Source of the DNA: Clostridia bacterium
Lineage (GTDB): Bacteria > Bacillota > Clostridia > Lachnospirales > Cellulosilyticaceae
Assembly (NCBI GenBank): GCA_029239755.1
Contig: JARBUI010000018.1
Location: 16,763-80,762 of the forward strand
DNA: 64,000 nucleotides
Direction: 5' to 3'
In this document: positions 45,747 to 54,459 of the stretch, in pieces
Position numbering within the stretch: position 1 is the first letter of the stretch
Layout of the letters: the number at the start of each line of letters is the position of its first letter
Program-made: the position numbers and the translations under genes
Notes under the pieces: model-generated
Databases searched by the model: none
Told to the model about the DNA's origin: nothing
The model's input: the letters and a program-made list of their open reading frames with translations, nothing else

Positions 45747-45805
45747 AAAATCAGCTGCCTTTCACCACAGAATTTAGAAGTTCTTTTGAGAAGGCAGCTG
45801 ATTTT
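45747..45805. terminator. Bidirectional terminator
   Basis: AAAATCAGCTGCCTT and AAGGCAGCTGATTTT are perfect 15-base arms around a long loop, with T-rich tails on both strands. Confidence 0.8.
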
Positions 45806-45816
45806 ATATGTATAAA

Positions 45817-46860
45817 TTATTTATGATTTGCCATATTATTTAGCTCATCAGCTAGGTTAGTAACTTCCAATAAATTAGAAGTAACTTCCTCGATTGCTGC
45901 TGATTGCTGTTCAGTCGTTTGAAGTGTGGCATTAGATGTGTCAATTGTTTTGTTAACAGATTCTTGAATTTTGCTTGTAAGCTCCATTACTTTTAAAGCA
46001 GTTTCTTTTGAGTTTTGAGACAGAGTTCTTATCTCAGTTGCAACAACGCCAAATCCTCTTCCTGCTTCACCAGCTCTAGCTGCTTCGATAGCCGCGTTGA
46101 GTCCAAGCATTTTTGTTTCATCAGCAATACTCTTTATAGAATCCAGTATTGTATTGATTTCTATAGATATCTTCTTTACGTTGATGATTTCCTCGCTTAA
46201 CTTATGCTGATTATCAGTAACATTTACTGATGAAGCACTTAGTTCTTGCATAGTAGCAGAAATTTGACTAAAGTTCTCAGAAAGAGTTTGAGACATGCTA
46301 CTTAACCTTAACTGCTCATAGCCTGTTTTTGAAAGAGCATTGGCAACAATAAATAATACTTCTGCTGCTGCTCTTACATTTTCTTCTTTAGTCATATAAA
46401 CATTTTTAACAGCATTAACATATCCGTCTGCATCTACACCTATCTCGGAAGCTGTTTTTCTATATTTTTCTTCTTCAGGAGCAGAAGTTAAAATTTGCCC
46501 CCCTAATATAGTTCCTATAAGGTGTCCGTCAACAAGTATTGGAGCTGCGAAGTCTATTAAGCCTGCGTGACATGTATAAATGTAAGGTCTTCCGGTTCGC
46601 GCAGCCTCTTCACCGCCTCTCTTGTGTGATAATGCGCATCTGTCATCTCCTGCTTTAGTAGAATGTGTATAGTCTATACAGAAACTAGTATAAGAGCTCG
46701 GATTAGTTACAGGTGCTCCATTTTTATCAACCGTAACGCTTGCAATATTCATCCCTACAGCGAAGTTATCCTGGAAAGTTTGAAGCAAGTTAATATCAAT
46801 AACATCACTAATTTCAAGTGCGTCAACGTCTAAATCACCATTTTTTAATTTTCTAATCAT
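45817..46860 (-). CDS. Soluble chemoreceptor with PocR sensor domain
   Basis: A 347-residue MCP without membrane helices. Residues about 20-185 are a PocR-type sensory domain with its conserved Cys pattern (FCIDYTHS, RCALSHKRGGEEA and YTCHAGLIDFAAPI) and GTILGGQIL. The rest is a short MCP signalling coil with the tip [20 protein letters not shown]. PocR domains are thought to bind small hydrocarbon-type ligands such as 1,3-propanediol. The ATG at 46860 is eight bases from GGAGG. It lies 22 bases after cheW in one operon. Confidence 0.88.
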   Translation of the reverse strand: MIRKLKNGDLDVDALEISDVIDINLLQTFQDNFAVGMNIASVTVDKNGAPVTNPSSYTSFCIDYTHSTKAGDDRCALSHKRGGEEAARTGRPYIYTCHAGLIDFAAPILVDGHLIGTILGGQILTSAPEEEKYRKTASEIGVDADGYVNAVKNVYMTKEENVRAAAEVLFIVANALSKTGYEQLRLSSMSQTLSENFSQISATMQELSASSVNVTDNQHKLSEEIINVKKISIEINTILDSIKSIADETKMLGLNAAIEAARAGEAGRGFGVVATEIRTLSQNSKETALKVMELTSKIQESVNKTIDTSNATLQTTEQQSAAIEEVTSNLLEVTNLADELNNMANHK

Positions 46861-46882
46861 ATGAAATACCTCCATGTCACAT

Positions 46883-47272
46883 TTAGATTTTTTTTAACTG
46901 CTTGTAGGTTAATAAAGGAATAATATGTGTATCTATGTTCACTACAGACATATCTTCATTAAGATTCACCGTTTCAATGTTTTCTTCTTCAATATCAAGC
47001 ACATCATCAATTCCACTTACAGCAAGAGCTATCTTTCCACTTTCTAGGTTAATGATAATAAGTTTTTCAAGAAGATTATCTATGCTGTCTTCACTTAATA
47101 TTAAGCACGTATTAATCACAGGGATAACATCACCGCGATGACTAATTAATCCAGTGATGTAAGTTTTGGATTTAGGAACAGGGGTTATAGGCATTTTATT
47201 TTCAAGAGTATCAACTAGCTTAATATCAATTGCAAATCTTTCTGGTCCAAGAAAAAAAGTTAGTACCTGCAT
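46883..47272 (-). CDS. cheW: CheW-like adaptor (copy 1)
   Basis: A 129-residue CheW-fold protein. The pattern VLTFFLGPERFAIDIKLVDTL, ITPVPKSKTYITGLISHRGDVIPVINT and VDDVLDIEEENI-like segments match CheW, the coupler between receptors and CheA. AAGGGG lies upstream of the ATG. It is placed between the CheA-like gene and the PocR receptor gene. Confidence 0.88.
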   Translation of the reverse strand: MQVLTFFLGPERFAIDIKLVDTLENKMPITPVPKSKTYITGLISHRGDVIPVINTCLILSEDSIDNLLEKLIIINLESGKIALAVSGIDDVLDIEEENIETVNLNEDMSVVNIDTHIIPLLTYKQLKKI

Positions 47273-47284
47273 ATTTTCACCCCT

Positions 47285-48394
47285 TTATATTTCTTTAAGT
47301 ATAGATGGGATATCTAGTACAAGCGTAACTAAACCATCACCTAATATAGTTGTTCCTTTAATTTCATTCACATCTTTGATAATAGGCGGCTTGTTTTTGA
47401 TAACCATATCTGTTTGATCAAGAAGAGAATCTACTAACAATGCAGCCCTGCTGTTATTTGAATTTACAATAAGTATGCAAGACGGTTCTTCACTAGTTTC
47501 AACCTGTAATAGGTCTGAAACATTTATAAGTCTGATGACATGCTCCATATGAAGAATCATTTGAGAACGATGGGATTTCTTGATTTTTACAGACTTCTTA
47601 TCCAGAATGGTTTCGATAAATTCCAAAGGTATCGCATAAACTTGATTACCTATTGTTACAAGCAGTCCTTGCATGATAGAAGAAGACATTGGAATAACAA
47701 TCGTTATACGTCTAAATGTATTTAGTTCGGATTCAAATTTAAGGCTGCCGCCTAAATGAAGCAAATCCTGCCTCAGTTTAAGCAAGTAATCAATATTATC
47801 AGAACTGCTCGTAAGACTGATAAATTTTCTAACTTCATCCTCGCTAAAGGATAATAAGTCTATATCCTTTTTATTAAGTACATTGCAAATTTTTTCGGCA
47901 TCAAATCCTTTCCCATTACTTTCTATTATGGTAGTTAAATCTTTGCCGTCAGACTGAGCTGAGATACTTATTTGGCTAAGTGCTTGGTCTGAAATAACAA
48001 ATTCCTTTTCAAAAATATCTTTTATGAAGTAAGCAAGCAAATTATGTATATAGCTGATAAGAGAGTTCTCTATTTGAGTTTCTTGACCATTGAAGAGAAA
48101 CTGGGTATGAATACAATAATCTTTTGAGTATTGGTCAACTAAATCTGATAATGCCTTACTTATCGTCTTAATTTTAATTAATCGAACTTTTTTTATGGAT
48201 TCTTGGATTTCAGAGATAATTCTTAATTCCTGATCCAGGATTTTGGCTTGAGTGCTATTAGAAAATTCATTTTTCATCTTCTCAATTTTTACTTTATTGA
48301 TAACAAGTTCTTCGACTAAGCTAACCAACTCATCCAAGTTTTTTCGGTTAACAGTAGAAAACTCTGATACGTTGTCTGGTGATAACTGATCCAT
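47285..48394 (-). CDS. CheA-like protein lacking Hpt, degenerate kinase domain
   Basis: A 369-residue protein related to the P3-P4-P5 part of CheA (full CheA about 650). P3 dimerisation helices are at about 15-75 (NLDELVSLVEELVINKVKIE). A HATPase-like domain follows at about 80-235. P5 (about 238-369) has the CheW fold (IMQGLLVTIGNQVYAIPLEF). The phosphotransfer (Hpt) and P2 domains are absent. The N-box lacks the usual DHG, and the G1 box reads ESNGKGFD instead of DDGxG. It is therefore probably not an active kinase and may act as a scaffold. Good GGGAGG ribosome site. Confidence 0.78.
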   Translation of the reverse strand: MDQLSPDNVSEFSTVNRKNLDELVSLVEELVINKVKIEKMKNEFSNSTQAKILDQELRIISEIQESIKKVRLIKIKTISKALSDLVDQYSKDYCIHTQFLFNGQETQIENSLISYIHNLLAYFIKDIFEKEFVISDQALSQISISAQSDGKDLTTIIESNGKGFDAEKICNVLNKKDIDLLSFSEDEVRKFISLTSSSDNIDYLLKLRQDLLHLGGSLKFESELNTFRRITIVIPMSSSIMQGLLVTIGNQVYAIPLEFIETILDKKSVKIKKSHRSQMILHMEHVIRLINVSDLLQVETSEEPSCILIVNSNNSRAALLVDSLLDQTDMVIKNKPPIIKDVNEIKGTTILGDGLVTLVLDIPSILKEI

Positions 48395-48455
48395 TTTTAC
48401 CTCCCCCTTGTATAAAATAAATCCTTTCTAATAATCTTTAAAAGTAAGGCAGTAT

Positions 48456-48854
48456 CTAATCAAAGACTAAAGCGTTAGGATTCAATAAATTAATAATAGT
48501 ATCATTGATTTTAGCTACTCCATATATGTATCTATTACTTTTGGTTTTTACAATTTCATGATCACTGATTTGCACGATGTCATCTACTGCATCTACAATA
48601 ATGCTGCATCTTTCATTTTCGTTGGATATAACAATGACATGGCTGTCAGGCAACACTGCTGAGGATGTGTAATTAAATCTTTTCTTCAAATTAATGGCAG
48701 GAATTAACATGTTTTGTACATCGATCACTCCTTCTAGATATTCGGGTGAATTAGGGATGGGAGAAATATTAAGAAGCTTAAGAATCCTCTCGACACTCAA
48801 CATTTCAAGACCCATAACTTGATCATTAATGCTGAATGTGATGAAGTTATCCAT
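48456..48854 (-). CDS. cheW: CheW-like adaptor (copy 2)
   Basis: A 132-residue CheW-fold protein, first gene of the chemosensory operon. Segments such as FITFSINDQVMGLEMLSVERIL, SPEYLEGVIDVQNMLIPAINL and VDAVDDIVQISD are typical. It differs clearly from the copy at 46883. The ATG at 48854 is 11 bases from AAGGAG; the frame extends upstream without a ribosome site. Confidence 0.88.
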   Translation of the reverse strand: MDNFITFSINDQVMGLEMLSVERILKLLNISPIPNSPEYLEGVIDVQNMLIPAINLKKRFNYTSSAVLPDSHVIVISNENERCSIIVDAVDDIVQISDHEIVKTKSNRYIYGVAKINDTIINLLNPNALVFD

Positions 48855-48904
48855 ATAAGTATCAACTCCTTGGCGAATCCTGATTTTATAAATAATGTAC
48901 AATC

Positions 48905-48933
48905 ATTATACTGTAATATATGATTTTGTGCAA
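48905..48933 (-). promoter_or_regulatory. Promoter of the CheW/CheA-like/PocR operon
   Basis: Minus strand TTGCAC (48928-48933), a 17-base spacer and TATAAT (48905-48910). The rest of the 48855-49330 gap holds A/T-rich sequence with no supported gene. Confidence 0.7.
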
Positions 48934-49194
48934 CAAATTATCTTTAAAACTTACAAATATTTGCTTTTGACAACAATTTGGCACAATAAAAGAGTGAAAA
49001 ATTGTCGAATTTTACTAAAATTTTAGTTATCATAATAATAGTAATTCAGCTTATATATAGGTGTCAATGCTTATGAAGAAGAGAAAAGATAATGTTGTTT
49101 AGGAGAGGCATTAAGTTGTTATAAAAAATAATTATAATATACATAATTAAGAGTAAAAAGAACTATACAAATCAATGATATTATATAAATTTAA

Positions 49195-49253
49195 ACTAAT
49201 GAAAGAGTGTTAGAAAAAGTCACCTGGACTTTTTTTAACACTCTTTCATTAGT
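49195..49253. terminator. Bidirectional terminator
   Basis: ACTAATGAAAGAGTGTTA and TAACACTCTTTCATTAGT are perfect 18-base outer arms, extended by AAAAAGTC with GACTTTTT. Confidence 0.85.
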
Positions 49254-49330
49254 TATGTCTTAGAATGGTAGGTTGTAGAAACTATTATGATATCTCACCA
49301 AAGAGAGTTTCACGCATGATTTTTCCTTTT

Positions 49331-51040
49331 CTAATTAGTTTTAAATTTCGATACCGTTGAAAGGAGGTTAGCAGATAGCTCGGTAAGGGTGACAGCGGAT
49401 GTTGACATTTCTCCCATCGTTGCAGTCTGCTCTTCTATAGATGCTGATACCTCCTCAGAAATGGCGGCATTCTCTCCAGCTATATTAGCCAGCAGCTTGA
49501 TAGAGGCTGCAACTTGCTGGGTACCCGAAGATATTTGTTCGGAAGCAGCAGTAACATCTTGCACACAGCTCATTATTTTACTAATACCATTAGTGATCTT
49601 ATCAAAAGATGTGGTTGCTGTATTAACCCTGATTAATCCTTCCGCAATATTTTTCTCTTCTTTTTCAATGGACTCAATCACTTCTAGTATTTCTTCTTGT
49701 ATGGCATATATAATAGCAGAAATATCTTTTGTTGAAGCGGCTGACTGTTCTGCAAGTTTTCGTATTTCGACAGAAACAACTGCAAAACCTTTTCCAGCTT
49801 CTCCGGCACGGGCAGCTTCTATAGCCGCATTTAAAGCGAGTAGGTTTGTTTGTGCTGAGATGTTATTGATTACTTCAATTATTTTTTGTATTAATTTAGA
49901 TTTATCTTCTAAGCTTTTTACTTTGTTTACAGATTCTTGTGATGTTTCATTAATAACTCCCATTTGTTTAATAATCATATTGAGGTCATTTTTACCGTCA
50001 GCAGATAAGTTATTTACAGCATCGACTTCACTAGAAATTCCCTGCATGCTAAAAACAGACTGCTCAGACCCTGCTGCAAGCTCGGATAAAATATGAGTTA
50101 CTTCATTTAATTGAAGATTTTGTTGTTCAGCTCCTGCTGCTACTTGCTGAATGGAAGAGGTGATTTCTTCTGATGCTGCTGTTGCTGTTTGACTTCCGGA
50201 CATTAATTGTTCTGAAGCAGCTGCCACTATAGCAGCATTTTGTGAAGTTTGACCAACAAGTCCTTTTAAGTTACTAAGCATCTCAATAAAAGATTTTGAC
50301 AAGCTAGTCATTTCATCTCTGCCCTTAAGTTTCATTTTATATTCAATTGTTAGGTCGCCGTCAGCTACCCGTTCTACTAGTGTGTTTAGAAGTTTTACAG
50401 GCATTGTTATACTACGGGTAATACAGAAAGCCATTATAATACTTAAAAGGATTACCGCTGTTAATAATCCTAAAATGAATATTTTAGAAGCATGATTTGT
50501 TTGAGCTATTTCATCCTTGAATGATTCCGTATGAGTTGTTACTTCGCTGATTAAATTTTCCATGTTCTTGCTAATCACAGAAACTTGTATGGCTTCTTGG
50601 GTCTTGGTATTTATTGAAGCTCTGACAGCATCTCCTTCTCGCATGAATTTGATTGTATCTTCACGTATGGGAGACCAATCTTGGTATGCTTTTAGGGCAT
50701 CATCAATTAAGCTGGTATCACCAAGAAAATGATCACTGATGACTTGGAAGTTCTTTAATACTTTTGCATCATATTCACTAGAAATTTTTATTGCTGCTTC
50801 AAGTTGATTATTGTTCTGTGATAAGGAAACATCTTTCATAGCTCTATGTACTGCAATAATGTTTGCGTTTGCCTCTAATGCAGCAGATTTCACCATAAAG
50901 GAATTAAAGTACATCTTGTTGCTTAGATCATTTGCTTTTTGGATATTTACCAATCCTACAACGCCAATGATAATAGAAAAAACAATAAGTATAGCAAAAC
51001 CTAAAGTTAAACGTGATCCAATTTTTACTTTGTTAAGCAT
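49331..51040 (-). CDS. Methyl-accepting chemotaxis protein with four-helix sensor
   Basis: A 569-residue chemoreceptor. Helix 1 is at about 8-30. A four-helix-bundle sensor (4HB_MCP, about 40-180) is followed by helix 2 (about 185-207), HAMP (about 208-260) and the signalling coil with tip [20 protein letters not shown]. The ligand is unknown. The ATG at 51040 is nine bases from GGAGG. It is upstream of the CheW/CheA-like operon but separated from it by a strong terminator. Confidence 0.92.
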   Translation of the reverse strand: MLNKVKIGSRLTLGFAILIVFSIIIGVVGLVNIQKANDLSNKMYFNSFMVKSAALEANANIIAVHRAMKDVSLSQNNNQLEAAIKISSEYDAKVLKNFQVISDHFLGDTSLIDDALKAYQDWSPIREDTIKFMREGDAVRASINTKTQEAIQVSVISKNMENLISEVTTHTESFKDEIAQTNHASKIFILGLLTAVILLSIIMAFCITRSITMPVKLLNTLVERVADGDLTIEYKMKLKGRDEMTSLSKSFIEMLSNLKGLVGQTSQNAAIVAAASEQLMSGSQTATAASEEITSSIQQVAAGAEQQNLQLNEVTHILSELAAGSEQSVFSMQGISSEVDAVNNLSADGKNDLNMIIKQMGVINETSQESVNKVKSLEDKSKLIQKIIEVINNISAQTNLLALNAAIEAARAGEAGKGFAVVSVEIRKLAEQSAASTKDISAIIYAIQEEILEVIESIEKEEKNIAEGLIRVNTATTSFDKITNGISKIMSCVQDVTAASEQISSGTQQVAASIKLLANIAGENAAISEEVSASIEEQTATMGEMSTSAVTLTELSANLLSTVSKFKTN

Positions 51041-51206
51041 TAATACATACCTCCCCATACTTATAAGATGCTAATTTTCAAATGTCATAAACAGGATGTA
51101 GACTAATCAGTAATCACCCTCCCTTTAGGCAACTGGCAGCGCATGAATTTTTGGTAATGTTTAATAAAATAATAGCATTCAAAAGTAAAAACTACAATAT
51201 ATTTTC

Positions 51207-51272
51207 GGAAAAATATTTTTTTAAAAAAATAATAGAAAAAATATTTTTCATATAGTATACTAACAGTATAAT
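51207..51272 (+). promoter_or_regulatory. Promoter and RpiR operator candidates of the nan operon
   Basis: Two A/T palindromes, GGAAAAATATTTTTTT (51207-51222) and GAAAAAATATTTTTC (51235-51249), lie directly upstream of and over the -35 region. TATAAT at 51267-51272 is the -10 box. Repression by the RpiR protein encoded downstream is the likely mechanism. Confidence 0.5.
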
Positions 51273-51291
51273 TTAGTGGAGGGATGAGAAT

Positions 51292-51753
51292 ATGATTTGG
51301 GATAAGTTAGATAACATAAATCAGTATAGAGGGAAGTCTAAAAATCTTGATTGTGCTATAGATTTTTTAATGAATTTACCAATAAAATTAGAGGTAGGCA
51401 AGGTTATTATAGACAATGATAATGTATTTGCTAACATTATGGCCTATAGTACAAAAGATGTTGAAGAAGGTTTTTTTGAAGCCCATAGACAATACATAGA
51501 TATTCATGTCATGTTAGTTGGAGAAGAAAAGCTTTTGAATACACCGATTGGAAAATTAGAAGAAAAAGAAATTTACAATATAGAAAATGATTGCGTGCTA
51601 TATAAAGGACAAGCAGATGAAACGGTGACATTAACATATGGATACTTTGCTTTATGCTTGCCAGAAGATGGACATATGCCTGGTATCGCAGTAAATGAGA
51701 AAGAAGTTATTAAAAAAATGGTGATAAAAGTTAAATTAAGTGAGGAGGAATAA
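51292..51753 (+). CDS. YhcH/YiaL family sugar anomerase (NanQ-like)
   Basis: A 153-residue protein of the YhcH/YjgK/YiaL (EbgC) family. The conserved HRQYIDIHVMLVGEEKL and CLPEDGHMPG segments carry the metal-binding His and acidic residues. E. coli relatives open and epimerise N-acetylneuraminate or related sugars. As the first gene of the sialic acid cluster, a NanQ-type anomerase is likely. It ends two bases before the kinase gene. Confidence 0.82.
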   Translation: MIWDKLDNINQYRGKSKNLDCAIDFLMNLPIKLEVGKVIIDNDNVFANIMAYSTKDVEEGFFEAHRQYIDIHVMLVGEEKLLNTPIGKLEEKEIYNIENDCVLYKGQADETVTLTYGYFALCLPEDGHMPGIAVNEKEVIKKMVIKVKLSEEE

Positions 51754-51755
51754 GG

Positions 51756-52652
51756 ATGAAGGTACTGGCTGTTGATATTGGTGGAACGGCTCTAAAGATC
51801 GCTGAGACTACGCATGAAGGAATAATTATATCCAGCTATGAGGAGCCTACAGAGGCAAAAAAAGGTGGAACGTATATTATTGATAAGGTATGCCGGCTTA
51901 TTAAAGGGTATAAGGGCTATGACTGTATAGGTATAAGCACAGCTGGACAAGTTGACTCTAGAGCAGGAACAATTATTTTTGCTAATGCAAACATACCTGA
52001 TTACACAGGTATGAAAGTTAAGGCAATTATATCAGAATGTTTTGGGGTACCAGTAGCTGTTGAAAATGATGTGAATGCTGCAGCTTTAGGAGAAGCCTTC
52101 TATGGAGCTGGGAAAAATGAGAAGGATTTTCTTTGTTTAACTTATGGAACGGGTATAGGAGGAGCTATCGTTATAGATAGGAGAATCTATAAAGGACATG
52201 GCGGCTTGGCAGGTGAGTTTGGACATATTCTTTTACATCCAGAAGGTAAAAACTGTGGGTGCGGGCAAAAGGGCTGCTATGAACAGTATGCCTCGGTGAC
52301 AGCACTTGTGTCTGAAGCGAAGCGCATAGATTCGGAATATAATAATGGACGTATTATTTTTGAACAGCTTCATAAGGGAAATATGGATATTAAAAAAGTA
52401 GTTGATGCATGGATAGATGAAGTTATGATAGGGCTTGCAAGTTTAACACATATTTTTAATCCTAAATGTTTTATATTAGGCGGAGGGGTATTAGAAGAGG
52501 AATATATAGTTAAGCAAATTAATAGAAAGTTTAGTTGTTACATTATGCCGAGCTATAGAGGTGTTATAATAGAAAAGGCGAAGTTAGGCAATAAAGCAGG
52601 AGTATTAGGTGCTACTTATATTGCGTGCCAAGAACTTAAAGGCAGCTGCTAA
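51756..52652 (+). CDS. nanK: ROK family N-acetylmannosamine kinase
   Basis: A 298-residue ROK sugar kinase. The ATP-binding DIGGT (7-11), the catalytic Asp in ENDVNAAALGE, the GTGIGGAIV loop and the zinc motif CGCGQKGCYEQYAS are intact. The ROK fold alone does not fix the sugar, but its place with nanE and nanA makes ManNAc the likely substrate, giving ManNAc-6-phosphate for NanE. AGGAGG lies upstream. Confidence 0.85.
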   Translation: MKVLAVDIGGTALKIAETTHEGIIISSYEEPTEAKKGGTYIIDKVCRLIKGYKGYDCIGISTAGQVDSRAGTIIFANANIPDYTGMKVKAIISECFGVPVAVENDVNAAALGEAFYGAGKNEKDFLCLTYGTGIGGAIVIDRRIYKGHGGLAGEFGHILLHPEGKNCGCGQKGCYEQYASVTALVSEAKRIDSEYNNGRIIFEQLHKGNMDIKKVVDAWIDEVMIGLASLTHIFNPKCFILGGGVLEEEYIVKQINRKFSCYIMPSYRGVIIEKAKLGNKAGVLGATYIACQELKGSC

Positions 52653-52687
52653 AAGCAACATATGGAAATTACAAAGGAGGAGAAGAA

Positions 52688-53545
52688 ATGACGAGTATTG
52701 ATATTTTTACACAGATTAAATCACATTTTAATGAATTTACTAAAGCAGAAAAAAAAGTAGCTAATTTTATATTAGATCAGCCTAAAAAAGTACTCTATAT
52801 GTCTATCACAGATTTAGCAGATGAATGTAAAGTAGGAGATACAAGCGTTTTTAGGTTTTGTAAAACACTTAAATTAAAAGGATATCAGGATTTTAGGGTA
52901 GCACTTGCACAGAGTTTAACATCAGATGCAGGTGGCGTATCAACACTAGCAGAAGAGATATTAGAACAAGATACTTTAGAAGATGTAGCTAGGAAAGTTC
53001 TTATGACAAATATAAATGCACTTGAGCAAACCTATCAGCTCATTAATAAAAAAGATTTGGAAGCTGCAGTAGAATGGTTTGCGCAGGCTAAAAGAATTTT
53101 ATTTTTCGGCGTAGGAGCTTCCTTAGTCACAGCTTTGGAGGCTAGAAATAAGTTTATCCGTATTACATCTAATGTAGAATGTATTACGGATTCACACATA
53201 CAAGCTATGTCTGCATCACTTATGACCCCAGATGATGTAGCTTTTGTTATTTCTTATTCGGGATCTACTAAAGATATAATAGATATCGCAAAAATAGCTA
53301 AAAATACAGGGGCTAAAGTAATTTGCATGACGCGGTTTGTAAAGTCTCCGCTTACCTCATATTCTGACTTGACCCTATTGTGTGGTGCTAATGAAGGACC
53401 ACTTCAAGGAGGTTCTCTATCAGCTAAACTCGCACAACTCTATCTATTAGATGTCATTTATACAGAATACTTTAAGAGAACCATAGATACCTCTAAACGA
53501 AACAAAGAAATTACTTCAGCTTCTGTATTAGAAAAGCTATATTAA
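52688..53545 (+). CDS. RpiR family transcriptional regulator
   Basis: A 285-residue RpiR protein. The N-terminal helix-turn-helix (about 1-77) includes MSITDLADECKVGDTSVFRF. The SIS sugar-phosphate-binding domain (about 110-245) includes FGVGASLVTALEARNKFIRI and VISYSGSTKDIIDIAK. It probably senses ManNAc-6-P or GlcNAc-6-P and controls the nan genes. Its 3' end overlaps the convergent nanE gene by four bases. Confidence 0.9.
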   Translation: MTSIDIFTQIKSHFNEFTKAEKKVANFILDQPKKVLYMSITDLADECKVGDTSVFRFCKTLKLKGYQDFRVALAQSLTSDAGGVSTLAEEILEQDTLEDVARKVLMTNINALEQTYQLINKKDLEAAVEWFAQAKRILFFGVGASLVTALEARNKFIRITSNVECITDSHIQAMSASLMTPDDVAFVISYSGSTKDIIDIAKIAKNTGAKVICMTRFVKSPLTSYSDLTLLCGANEGPLQGGSLSAKLAQLYLLDVIYTEYFKRTIDTSKRNKEITSASVLEKLY

Positions 53546-54237
53546 TTTTTTATTGCACTAACATATTTTTGCGTTATGTCCATTGGTCTTGTAATAGCAG
53601 AGCCTACTACTGCAGTAAATACCTTGCAGTTCATAGCTTCTTTGAGATCTTCAGGAGACCAAATGCCCCCTTCAGCTATGACAGGCACTTTTAAAGAACT
53701 TACTAGTGCCTTCATAAGCTTATAATTAGGCAAAGGCTGATCTTGTGTATAACTTGTGTACCCACACAAAGTTGTTCCAACTAGATCAAATCCCAGCTCT
53801 TCAGCTTTTAAGCCTTCTTCCAGCGTAGAGCAGTCAGCCATAAATAATTGATCTTTATACTTACTCCTTACTTTTTTAAAAAAGGATTCTAAAGTAATGC
53901 CATGAGGTCTTAAACGATTGGTAGCGTCAGTAGCGATAATTTCTACACCTGCTGCAACTAGCTGCTCTATTTCATTTAAAGTCGCTGTAATTCTTACTTC
54001 ACTGTCAGGATAATCATGTTTTATGATACCGATAATAGGTAAAGTAATGAGTTTTTTAATTGCCTTAATATCTTCTATACTGTTAGCTCTTATACCTGAT
54101 GCACCTCCGCGCTGTGCAGCGTAAGCCATGCGAGACATAATATAAGGACTATGTAAAGGTTCATATTCTAAAGCTTGGCAAGAAACAATCAGACCACCCT
54201 TTATTTGTTTTAAAATATCTTCTTTATGTTTATGCAT
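53542..54237 (-). CDS. nanE: N-acetylmannosamine-6-phosphate 2-epimerase
   Basis: A 231-residue TIM-barrel NanE that converts ManNAc-6-P to GlcNAc-6-P. LIVSCQALEYEPLHSP, ARQGGASGIRAN-like (AQRGGASGIRANS), PIIGIIKHDYPDS, IATDATNRLRP and VPVIAEGG are typical. The ATG at 54237 is seven bases from GGAGGG. It is transcribed against the neighbouring genes, from a promoter divergent to that of the binding-protein gene. Confidence 0.93.
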   Translation of the reverse strand: MHKHKEDILKQIKGGLIVSCQALEYEPLHSPYIMSRMAYAAQRGGASGIRANSIEDIKAIKKLITLPIIGIIKHDYPDSEVRITATLNEIEQLVAAGVEIIATDATNRLRPHGITLESFFKKVRSKYKDQLFMADCSTLEEGLKAEELGFDLVGTTLCGYTSYTQDQPLPNYKLMKALVSSLKVPVIAEGGIWSPEDLKEAMNCKVFTAVVGSAITRPMDITQKYVSAIKN

Positions 54238-54277
54238 ATAGCATCCCTCCAACTGTTATAATGAGTAACTTAAGTTT

Positions 54278-54369
54278 ATTATAACAAAAGGATATTTTTT
54301 TTCAATATAAAAATAAAAAAAGAAAATTTTTTTATTTTTATTGATTTTTGCTATATGGCGTGATAATAT
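54278..54369. promoter_or_regulatory. Divergent nan promoters around a shared inverted repeat
   Basis: Minus strand (nanE): TTGAAA (54300-54305), 16-base spacer, TATAAT (54278-54283). Plus strand (binding protein): TTGATT (54341-54346), 17-base spacer, TAATAT (54364-54369). Between the two -35 boxes sits a perfect repeat, AAAAATAAAAAAA and TTTTTTTATTTTT (54309-54339), a candidate RpiR operator. Confidence 0.6.
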
Positions 54370-54459
54370 GATCTTAATACATAACAATTTAGACAAACAC
54401 ACAAGATAACAATATGTGTGGGGATTGTTAAATTAAATTATTTTAGGAGGTACTTAGTT

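Noticed and set aside
47285..48394. Full-length CheA broken by a frameshift
   Set aside because: A ribosome site and natural start precede the P3 helices, and the upstream 60 bases separate it from cheW with no room or remnant for Hpt and P2 domains.
49389..50096. Long plus-strand frame of 235 codons opposite the chemoreceptor gene
   Set aside because: It is the mirror of the low-complexity signalling coil (Ala/Ser/Thr-rich), has no ribosome site, and the opposite strand encodes a clear MCP.
54309..54339. A/T inverted repeat read as a terminator
   Set aside because: It lies between two divergent promoters, has no G/C pairs, and neither flanking transcript would need to end there; an operator is the better reading.
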